A program made the position numbers and the translations under genes. Under the pieces are notes generated by a model. That model ran no database searches, had not been told where the DNA came from, and was given only the letters and a program-made list of their open reading frames with translations. A DNA stretch of 5,598 bases from Pseudomonadota bacterium (lineage in GTDB: Bacteria > Pseudomonadota > Gammaproteobacteria > Xanthomonadales > Xanthomonadaceae), in the NCBI GenBank assembly GCA_023423235.1, contig JAFAFY010000258.1, positions 1-5,598 on the forward strand, in the 5' to 3' direction. Positions 1-4,643 of the stretch are shown here, one piece after another; position 1 is the first letter of the stretch; every line of letters starts with the position of its first letter.

Positions 1-283
1 GGCCGCGCTGGAAGCTGTCGGCGGGGTCAGCGACAACGCTGCGGCATTGCGCGATCTGTTCCTTGGCGAGCTGCCGGCCACCCGGGCGGCCGTGCAACAG
101 GCCGCCCGCGACGGCGATATCGACGCCCTGCAGGGCGCGATGCACAAGCTGCGCGCGGGCTGCGGCTTCGTCGGCGCCGACCGGCTGTGCGACGCCGCGG
201 CCACGCTGCACGCGGCGCCGGATTCGGCGGTCGCGTTGCAGGACTTCCTGCAGGTACTCGACGCGACGCTGGCCAGCGCCTGA
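1..283 (+). CDS. C-terminal Hpt domain of a BarA/GacS-like hybrid sensor kinase (partial, 5' end outside window)
   Basis: The reading frame is open from base 2 and ends at TGA 281-283, giving 93 visible residues. The core is HKLRAGCGFVGADRL, with the likely phospho-accepting histidine at codon 143-145. It lies in an alpha-helical, Ala-rich bundle with the typical Hpt lead-in of acidic and hydrophobic helices. The motif most resembles the C-terminal Hpt of BarA/GacS kinases, as I recall them (HKL-H-G-x-C-G/C-Y-x-G-V-P-R-L), which hand phosphate to a GacA/UvrY-type regulator. The small residue normally found as Gly four places after His is Ala here, with Gly following. A stand-alone Hpt protein or another hybrid kinase is possible because the rest of the gene is missing. 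A TTG at 47 is in frame but lies inside the domain, so it is not a start. The gene converges on recO. Confidence 0.7.
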   Translation, partial: AALEAVGGVSDNAAALRDLFLGELPATRAAVQQAARDGDIDALQGAMHKLRAGCGFVGADRLCDAAATLHAAPDSAVALQDFLQVLDATLASA

Positions 284-372
284 GGCTTCCGGCATCGAGG
301 CGCCGCAGTCGATTCCAGTGGCCAATCAAGAAGCCATCCGCGGCAATGCACTGCTCGCCGTGCAGGCAGCGC
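284..372. other. Convergent intergenic region, no clear terminator
   Basis: These 89 bases separate the stops of the Hpt gene and recO. I see weak dyads only. One is ATCGA at 294-298 paired with TCGAT at 309-313. Another pairs GGCTTC at 284-289 with GAAGCC at 330-335 across a 40-base loop. A third is a 6-bp stem (one G-U pair) at 367-381 that holds the recO stop codon in its 3-base loop. None is followed by a T-run on either strand. Termination here is therefore either Rho-dependent or not visible by eye. Confidence 0.5.
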
Positions 373-1092
373 TCAGCGCCGCGCCAGTTCCGCCGCCAGC
401 TCCCAGGACTTGAGCCCGCGTCCGCCAAGGTGATGCGCCAGCACCGCGCGCAGCGCCCGGCGCAGGCTGGCGAGGTCTGCCGCGTCCGGCATGTCGGCGG
501 CCGCCAGAGCCAACAGGCCGCTGCCGGTCGCGGCCCCGCCGCGGTCCGCGGCGCCGCTGTCGCGCAGGATGCGGCGCGGGCCGTGTTCGGGATCAAGCCG
601 GTAGCGCGCCGCCGGATCGATCGCATCGCCGTCGCCGTCGACATCCAGCGCGAAACCGACGCCAAGCGCCTCCAGCAGGTCGCGCTCGAAACGGCGCAGG
701 GTCCAGGCCAGCGGCGCGTGCGCACGCAGTTGCTCGCGCACCTCGCCGTAGATCGTGTACAGCGCCGGCGACGGGTCCTGGCGCGGTGCCAGCCGCAGCA
801 CCAGTTCGCTGATGTAGAAACCGGCCAGCATCGCGTCGCCGGAGAGCCTCGGCGCGGCGTCGAGCGCTTCGGCGCTGCGCAGTTGCGCCAGTTCGCCGCG
901 CTGCACCGCCGACAGGCGGATGTACTGCAGCGGCTGCAGCGCCGCGCGCAGGACATGGCGCCGGGGCCCCTGCACGCCGCGCGCGACCAGGCCCAGGCGG
1001 CCGTGGTCGCGGCTCAGCACCTCGACCAGCAGGCTGGTCTCGCGCCAGGGCCGCGCATGCAGTACGTGGGCCGGTTCCTCGTCGATTCGCAT
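373..1092 (-). CDS. recO: DNA repair protein RecO
   Basis: This 239-residue protein matches the usual RecO length (E. coli about 242). RecO acts with RecR in the RecF pathway: it anneals strands and helps load RecA onto SSB-coated single-stranded DNA in the cytoplasm. The N-terminal OB-fold half shows the family signature HARPWRETSLLVEVLSRDHG (12-31) and GLVARGVQGPRR (34-45). The helical middle has LSGDAMLAGFYISEL (83-97) and RRFERDLLEALGVGF (133-147). The C-terminus has GGRGLKSWELAAEL near 222-235. There is no cysteine at all, so the zinc finger known from some RecO proteins is absent. An acidic stretch, DVDGDGDAID (150-159), sits in the loop after the FERDLLEALG helix. ATG 1090-1092 has only a weak Shine-Dalgarno. 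The gene begins 34 bases after the GFA gene and is probably last in the cluster. Confidence 0.95.
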   Translation of the reverse strand: MRIDEEPAHVLHARPWRETSLLVEVLSRDHGRLGLVARGVQGPRRHVLRAALQPLQYIRLSAVQRGELAQLRSAEALDAAPRLSGDAMLAGFYISELVLRLAPRQDPSPALYTIYGEVREQLRAHAPLAWTLRRFERDLLEALGVGFALDVDGDGDAIDPAARYRLDPEHGPRRILRDSGAADRGGAATGSGLLALAAADMPDAADLASLRRALRAVLAHHLGGRGLKSWELAAELARR

Positions 1093-1109
1093 GCGGGGAT
1101 GCCCGGCGT

Positions 1110-1123
1110 GCCGGTGGTCCGGC
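1110..1123 (-). other. Small hairpin between the GFA gene and recO
   Basis: On the minus strand a perfect 5-bp stem (GCCGG / CCGGC) with an ACCA loop lies a few bases after the GFA stop codon and 17 bases before recO. There is no T-run after it, so it is not a standard terminator. In DNA this rich in GC it may be chance. Confidence 0.3.
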
Positions 1124-1126
1124 CGC

Positions 1127-1555
1127 TCAGCCGGCGGCGCCGATCCGGGCGAGGAACTCGGCCTCGGTCAGGCGCTCGGTGGGGTTGGCGAAGTCGTACC
1201 AGGCGGGCTTGGCATCGATGAAGATCTCCAGCCCGAAGCGCGCCTCGGGCAGCGTGCCGAACAGGCCGCTGGCGGCGTAGTGGTCGCCGTCGCCGGTGCT
1301 GCGATAGAACAGGTGGCTGCCGCAGCCGCTGCAGAATGCGCGCTCGGCCCATTCCGACGAGGCGTAGCGCGTGACCAACTCCGCGCCGCGGGTGATCGCC
1401 AGGTCGGGACCGGCATGCAGCACCAGCGCCGGACCGCCACCCCAGCGGCGGCACATGCTGCAATGACAGGCGCTGACGTCGCGGGCGTCGGCCGGCACGC
1501 TCAGCACCACGCCATCGCACAGGCAATGTCCTTCGCGTCTTTCGTTTCCGCTCAT
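1127..1555 (-). CDS. GFA/CENP-V family zinc-binding protein
   Basis: The 142-residue protein has the cysteine pattern of the GFA family (glutathione-dependent formaldehyde-activating enzyme, DUF636): GHCLCDG (Cys11, Cys13), ACHCSMCRRW (Cys30, Cys32, Cys35) and FCSGCGSHLFY (Cys75, Cys78). The founding member was described as catalysing or helping S-hydroxymethylglutathione formation, a role now doubted; most homologues have no known substrate. I chose ATG 1553-1555 because GGGAGA at 1562-1567 sits 6 bases upstream. The ATG at 1574-1576, seven codons earlier, has no ribosome binding site. The gene sits between era and recO, 49 bases after the era stop and 34 before recO, in the same direction, so it is probably co-transcribed. 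Base composition by eye matches its neighbours. Family assignment is firm, function is not. Confidence 0.88.
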   Translation of the reverse strand: MSGNERREGHCLCDGVVLSVPADARDVSACHCSMCRRWGGGPALVLHAGPDLAITRGAELVTRYASSEWAERAFCSGCGSHLFYRSTGDGDHYAASGLFGTLPEARFGLEIFIDAKPAWYDFANPTERLTEAEFLARIGAAG

Positions 1556-1561
1556 CGCTGT

Positions 1562-1567
1562 TCTCCC
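1562..1567 (-). promoter_or_regulatory. Ribosome binding site of the GFA gene
   Basis: GGGAGA on the minus strand lies 6 bases before ATG 1553-1555. This decides the start against the upstream in-frame ATG at 1574-1576. Confidence 0.65.
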
Positions 1568-1604
1568 GGGATGCAACCGATGTGGATGTCGAGGGACCGA
1601 AGCC

Positions 1605-2558
1605 TCAGTCGCCGTAGCCCAGTGCCTTGAGCGCGGCCTCGTCGTCGGACCAGCCCTCGCGCACGCGCACCCAGGTCTCCAGGAACACCTTGGCGCCGAA
1701 CAGCCGCTCCATCTGCAGCCGCGCCTTGGTGCTGATCTCCTTGAGCCGGCTGCCGGCCTTGCCGATCACGATCGCCTTCTGCCCCTCGCGCTCGACCCAG
1801 ATCACCGCGCCGATGCGCAGCATGGTGCCGTCGACGGTGAAGGATTCGATCTCCACCGTGGTCGCGTACGGCAGTTCGTTGCCGAGTTGGCGCATCAGCT
1901 GCTCGCGCACCAGCTCCCCGGCCAGGAAGCGCTGGCTCTTGTCGGTGATCTCGTCCTCGGCATACAGCGACGGCTGCTCGGGCAGCAGCGGCAGCAGGGT
2001 CGACACCAGTTGCTCCAGGCCCTTGCGCTTGAGCGCGGACAGCGGCACCACGCCGGCGAAGTCGCGGCCCTCGCTGACTTGCTGCAGGTACGGCAGCAGC
2101 GTGGTCTTGTCCTTGATCCGGTCGACCTGGTTGACCACCAGCACCACCGGCACGCCGGCCTCGCGCAGGGCGTCGTAGGCCAGCGTGTCCTCCTCGTCCC
2201 AGCGGCCGGCCACCACCACCAGCAGCGCGGCATCCACGCCTTCCAGCGCGCCGCGCGCGGCGCGGTTCATGATCCGGTTCATCGCCCGCTTCTGCTCGCG
2301 GTGGATGCCGGGCGTATCGACCAGCAGCAGCTGGCCCTCGGGAAAACTGGCGATGCCCAGCAGCCGGTGGCGCGTGGTCTGCGGGCGGTTGGAGACGATG
2401 CTGACCTTGGCGCCGACCAGCGCGTTGACGAGCGTGGACTTGCCGACGTTGGGCCGGCCGATGACGGCGACGAAGCCGGCGTGGTGGGAGGCGTCGGCGG
2501 GCGTGCTGGTGGGCGTGCTGGTAGGCGCGTTCGTCGGCGCGTTGGTGGACTTTGTCAT
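1605..2558 (-). CDS. era: GTPase Era, 30S ribosomal subunit maturation
   Basis: This 317-residue protein is an Era GTPase, which binds the 3' end of 16S rRNA and assists 30S assembly at the inner face of the membrane. The G motifs are visible: G1 GRPNVGKS (34-41), G2 QTTR (60-63), G3 DTPG (81-84), G4 NQVD (143-146) and G5 SALK (174-177). The C-terminal KH domain has its GxxG loop as GKAG (266-269), with VFLETWVRVREGW following. G4 has Gln where Era normally has Lys. The N-terminus before G1 is about 19 residues longer than in E. coli and carries four TNAP/TSTP repeats. ATG 2556-2558 is the only usable start: an in-frame TAG lies 9 bases upstream. It has no Shine-Dalgarno and is preceded by stem-loops, which suggests dependence on rnc translation. 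Confidence 0.96.
   Translation of the reverse strand: MTKSTNAPTNAPTSTPTSTPADASHHAGFVAVIGRPNVGKSTLVNALVGAKVSIVSNRPQTTRHRLLGIASFPEGQLLLVDTPGIHREQKRAMNRIMNRAARGALEGVDAALLVVVAGRWDEEDTLAYDALREAGVPVVLVVNQVDRIKDKTTLLPYLQQVSEGRDFAGVVPLSALKRKGLEQLVSTLLPLLPEQPSLYAEDEITDKSQRFLAGELVREQLMRQLGNELPYATTVEIESFTVDGTMLRIGAVIWVEREGQKAIVIGKAGSRLKEISTKARLQMERLFGAKVFLETWVRVREGWSDDEAALKALGYGD
2499..2546 (-). repeat. In-frame 12-bp tandem repeat, four copies, in the era 5' end
   Basis: Four consecutive 12-bp units encode Era residues 5-20 as TNAP-TNAP-TSTP-TSTP. On the plus strand the units at 2499-2510 and 2511-2522 are identical (GGGCGTGCTGGT). Those at 2523-2534 and 2535-2546 are diverged copies (AGGCGCGTTCGT, CGGCGCGTTGGT). 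Being a multiple of three, gain or loss of units would change tail length without a frameshift. Confidence 0.9.
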
Positions 2559-2561
2559 GCG

Positions 2562-2602
2562 GGCATTCTACGGAATGCCGGGGACCGGCAGGGTGTGCCG
2601 GT
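2562..2602 (-). promoter_or_regulatory. Double stem-loop with alternative pairing in the rnc-era gap
   Basis: Read on the minus strand, the rnc TGA (2605-2603) is followed at once by ACCGGCA, loop CACCC, TGCCGGT (A 2602-2596 with B 2590-2584). After four C comes GGCATTC, loop CGTA, GAATGCC (C 2579-2573 with D 2568-2562), then three bases and the era ATG. Both stems are perfect 7-bp pairings. B can also pair with the C region: TGCCGG (2590-2585) with CCGGCA (2581-2576) across a TCC loop, which breaks both other stems and frees D. No T-run follows, so an intrinsic terminator is unlikely. The structures are seen in the sequence. A role in coupling era translation to rnc is inference. Confidence 0.65.
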
Positions 2603-3295
2603 TCAGCGCGCGGCGTCGAGCATGCCCAGCACGGCTTCGGCGGCTTGCTGCTCGGCGGCCCGGCGCGAGGTGCCCTGGCCTTCGGCGGCAATCGACACGT
2701 CCGCCAGCACGCAGCGCACCAGGAACACCTTGGCGTGCTCCTCGCCGCCTTCCGACAGCAGTTCGTACACCGGCAACGGCCGCTGCCGCGCCTGCAGCCA
2801 TTCCTGCAGCCGGGTCTTGGCGTCCTTGGCCACCCGTCCCGTCGCCAGCGCGGCGATCGCGCGGTCGAACAGCGGCAGCACCACGCTGCGGCAGGTGTCG
2901 ATGCCGGAATCCAGATACACCGCGGCGATCACCGCCTCCAGCGCATCGGAGAGGATCGAATCGCGGCGGTGGCCGCCGGATTTCATCTCGCCCGGGCCCA
3001 GTACCAGGCGCGTGCCGAGGTCGAGCTCGCGGGCGATCGCGGCCAGCGAGGACTCGCGCACCAGTTCGGCGCGGGCACGGGTCAGGGTGCCCTCGTCGGC
3101 CGCGGGCCAGCGCGCGAACAGCACCTCGGCGATCAGCGCGCCGAGGATGGCATCGCCGAGGAACTCCAGTCGCTCGTTGTGCGGGGCGCCGGCGCTGCGA
3201 TGCGTCAGCGCCTGCTGCAGCAGGCCGGGGTCACGGAACGCATGGCCCGCGAACCTGCCCTGCTGGCGGTCAAGTGCCGTCGCCACCGCGCGCAA
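2603..3295 (-). CDS. rnc: Ribonuclease III
   Basis: This 230-residue protein is RNase III, the Mg-dependent endonuclease that cuts double-stranded RNA such as rRNA precursors and structured mRNA leaders. The catalytic domain carries the signature HNERLEFLGDAIL (39-51), with Glu44 and Asp48 as metal ligands. The second acidic pair, Asp117 and Glu120, lies in DSILSDALEAVIAAVYLDSG. The double-stranded-RNA-binding domain spans about 158-228 (DAKTRLQEWLQ through EQQAAEAVLGML). Length is normal for the family. No in-frame ATG exists near the N-terminus: the start is TTG at 3293-3295 or GTG at 3284-3286, overlapping the end of the DUF4845 gene by 26 or 17 bases. Neither has a Shine-Dalgarno, so translation is probably coupled to the upstream gene. 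The stop is fixed; the start is not. Confidence 0.95.
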   Translation of the reverse strand: MRAVATALDRQQGRFAGHAFRDPGLLQQALTHRSAGAPHNERLEFLGDAILGALIAEVLFARWPAADEGTLTRARAELVRESSLAAIARELDLGTRLVLGPGEMKSGGHRRDSILSDALEAVIAAVYLDSGIDTCRSVVLPLFDRAIAALATGRVAKDAKTRLQEWLQARQRPLPVYELLSEGGEEHAKVFLVRCVLADVSIAAEGQGTSRRAAEQQAAEAVLGMLDAAR

Positions 3296-3650
3296 GGGTC
3301 TGCGTGGCGTGGAACTTGCCCACCACGTCGAGGTTGCCGACCATCGGCTTGCGCACCTCGTACTGCACGTCCATCTGCCAGCCGCTGTCGACGCGGCGCA
3401 GCTTGACGTTGGCCGGCTTCACGTTCTCCGAATAGCTGATGTAGAGCCGGCGGAAGAACAGGTCCTGGATGCGCGCGGGGTCCGCGCTGGCGATCCCGCT
3501 CTCCTGGGACAGGCCCTTGAGCGCGGACTTGACGCTGTAGTACTCCGAATACATCGGAAACAGCTTCATGCCGATGTAGGCGGCGAAGCCGACGACTGCC
3601 AGGACGATGACGAATCCCAGCAGGGTGATGCCGCGTTGCGTGCGTTTCAT
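3270..3650 (-). CDS. DUF4845 family small membrane protein
   Basis: The 126-residue protein has a short basic N-terminus, then one hydrophobic segment (about residues 8-28), then a polar domain predicted to face the periplasm. It matches the DUF4845 family, found in many gamma- and betaproteobacteria between lepB and rnc; position, length and the MKLFPMYSEYYSVKSAL stretch after the membrane segment all fit. Function is unknown. The start MKRTQRGITLLGF looks like a class III (prepilin) leader, with cleavage expected after Gly7, but position +5 is Gly rather than Glu, so processing is doubtful. ATG 3648-3650 is supported by GAGGGGA at 3656-3662. The 3' end overlaps the start of rnc. Confidence 0.88.
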   Translation of the reverse strand: MKRTQRGITLLGFVIVLAVVGFAAYIGMKLFPMYSEYYSVKSALKGLSQESGIASADPARIQDLFFRRLYISYSENVKPANVKLRRVDSGWQMDVQYEVRKPMVGNLDVVGKFHATQTLARGGDGT

Positions 3651-3655
3651 GGACG

Positions 3656-3662
3656 TCCCCTC
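3656..3662 (-). promoter_or_regulatory. Ribosome binding site of the DUF4845 gene
   Basis: GAGGGGA on the minus strand, 5 bases before ATG 3648-3650, inside the 31-base lepB-DUF4845 gap. It is one of the best Shine-Dalgarno matches in the cluster. Confidence 0.65.
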
Positions 3663-3681
3663 GAAGCCCGATAGCGTGCGG

Positions 3682-4476
3682 TCAGCGGATGCGCTGGCCG
3701 ATCCTTCCCCAATCCACCCAGCCCGGTGCGGTGCTGTCGACGTTCATCCAGATCAGGAACGCCTTGCCGCGCAGCTGGCTCTCGGGAAGCGTACCCCAGA
3801 ACCGGCCGTCGTCGCTGCGGTCGCGGTTGTCGCCCATCACGAAATAATGGCCCTGCGGCACCTGGAACGTGCCCTCGCCAAGGTGGAACGGCGCGGCCTG
3901 GTCGATGTGCAGGATCTCGTGCGCGCGGCCGGGCATCTGCTCGGTGTAGAGCGAGGCGCCGGTCATCTCGCGGCCACGCCCCTCGCCCTCGAAGGTGCCG
4001 TCGCGGCGGTACAGGAACGGCGTGCCGTTGACCGAGATCTGGTTGTCGCGGAACTCCACGGTGTCGCCCGGCAGGCCGATCACGCGCTTGATCCAGTCCT
4101 GGTCGGGCTGGTGCGGCGGACGGAACACCACCACGTCGCCGCGCTCGGGCTCGCCGAGGTCGATGACCTTCTTGTTGGTGATCGGCAGGCGGATGCCGTA
4201 CTGGTACTTGTTGACCAGGATGAAGTCACCGATCAGCAGCGTGGGCATCATCGAGCTGGACGGGATGCGGAACGGCTCGGCGACGAAGCTGCGCAGGATC
4301 AGCACCACGAACAGCACCGGGAAGAACGCCCGCGAATAGTCGACCAAGATCGGTTCCTTCGGCTCCAGCAGCCCGGCCCTGCGGGCGCGGCGACGGGCCA
4401 GCACCAACCGGTCCAGCAACCAGATGGCACCGGTGAGCAGCGTCAGGACGACCAGTGCGGTCTCGAACCATTTCAT
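3682..4476 (-). CDS. lepB: Signal peptidase I (leader peptidase)
   Basis: This 264-residue inner-membrane serine protease removes signal peptides from proteins exported by Sec and Tat. Two membrane segments are visible, at about residues 4-26 and 50-65, separated by a basic cytoplasmic loop (ARRRARRAG), giving the usual topology with a periplasmic catalytic domain. Box B is FRIPSSSMMPTLLIGD, with nucleophile Ser75. The general-base lysine is Lys130 in DWIKRVIGLPGD. The final conserved box is GDNRDRSDDGRFWG (215-228). The protein is shorter than E. coli LepB (324) but normal for many gammaproteobacteria. ATG 4474-4476 has TGAGG at 4484-4488 seven bases upstream. The gene follows lepA after a repeat-filled gap, the common lepA-lepB arrangement. 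Confidence 0.96.
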   Translation of the reverse strand: MKWFETALVVLTLLTGAIWLLDRLVLARRRARRAGLLEPKEPILVDYSRAFFPVLFVVLILRSFVAEPFRIPSSSMMPTLLIGDFILVNKYQYGIRLPITNKKVIDLGEPERGDVVVFRPPHQPDQDWIKRVIGLPGDTVEFRDNQISVNGTPFLYRRDGTFEGEGRGREMTGASLYTEQMPGRAHEILHIDQAAPFHLGEGTFQVPQGHYFVMGDNRDRSDDGRFWGTLPESQLRGKAFLIWMNVDSTAPGWVDWGRIGQRIR

Positions 4477-4483
4477 GCGGGAA

Positions 4484-4488
4484 CCTCA
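4484..4488 (-). promoter_or_regulatory. Ribosome binding site of lepB
   Basis: TGAGG on the minus strand, 7 bases before the lepB ATG. It lies only six bases from the nearest heptad repeat array. Confidence 0.6.
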
Positions 4489-4494
4489 GGAGCC

Positions 4495-4522
4495 GTGATT
4501 GGTGATTCGTAATTCGTGATTG
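4495..4522 (+). repeat. Heptad tandem repeat array, left arm
   Basis: Four contiguous 7-bp units on the plus strand: GTGATTG, GTGATTC, GTAATTC, GTGATTG. The array is AT-rich against the GC-rich surroundings. It forms an inverted pair with the array at 4612-4639. Confidence 0.85.
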
Positions 4523-4611
4523 GAAGAAGCAACAGCCTTCCACCTTCGCATCAAGGAACAAACATGCACTCGTCCAGCAATCTTACGGGGCGCGGCATTC
4601 GCCGCTCTTTC
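4523..4611. other. Spacer between the inverted heptad arrays
   Basis: About 89 bases of non-repetitive, mixed-composition sequence. It holds a perfect 5-bp stem, GCGGC (4592-4596) with GCCGC (4601-4605), around an ATTC loop. No T-run follows on either strand. I see no convincing sigma-70 promoter for lepB on the minus strand, no ORF of note and no RNA gene. Confidence 0.5.
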
Positions 4612-4639
4612 GAATCACCAATCACGAATCAACAATCAC
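4612..4639 (-). repeat. Heptad tandem repeat array, right arm (inverted)
   Basis: Four contiguous 7-bp units, which read on the minus strand are GTGATTG, TTGATTC, GTGATTG, GTGATTC. The first two match the first 14 bases of the left arm at 13 of 14 positions. Over all 28 bases about 24 match, so the two arms could pair in RNA or single-stranded DNA around a loop of about 89 bases. A degenerate further unit, GATTCAC at 4648-4654, falls inside the last codons of lepA. Confidence 0.85.
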
Positions 4640-4643
4640 GTCA

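Noticed and set aside
367..381. Hairpin with the recO stop codon in its loop
   Set aside because: A six-bp GC stem with one G-U pair is expected by chance in such DNA, and no T-run follows.
616..645. RecO stretch DVDGDGDAID resembling a calcium-binding EF-hand loop
   Set aside because: The hydrophobic residue and the closing Glu are out of register with a true EF-hand, no flanking EF helices are seen, and acidic loops are common in high-GC proteins.
27..956. Long 309-codon open frame on the minus strand
   Set aside because: It is an Arg/Ala-rich shadow of recO in another frame, with no family motifs.
187..1221. 344-codon plus-strand open frame opposite recO
   Set aside because: The composition (Arg, Ala, Gln rich) is that of a GC-rich antisense shadow, and it overlaps well-supported minus-strand genes.
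1887..3674. 595-codon plus-strand open frame across era, rnc and DUF4845
   Set aside because: It is antisense to three clear genes, with His/Gln/Ala/Arg-rich low-complexity sequence and no recognisable domain.
3607..4512. 301-codon plus-strand open frame opposite lepB
   Set aside because: It is an antisense shadow of lepB; LepB motifs are intact on the minus strand.
4592..4605. GCGGC-ATTC-GCCGC hairpin as a lepA terminator
   Set aside because: The stem is only 5 bp and no T-run follows on the minus strand. Co-transcription of lepA and lepB is more likely.
4495..4639. Heptad arrays as a CRISPR array
   Set aside because: Units are 7 bp and contiguous without spacers, and the two arrays are inverted to each other.
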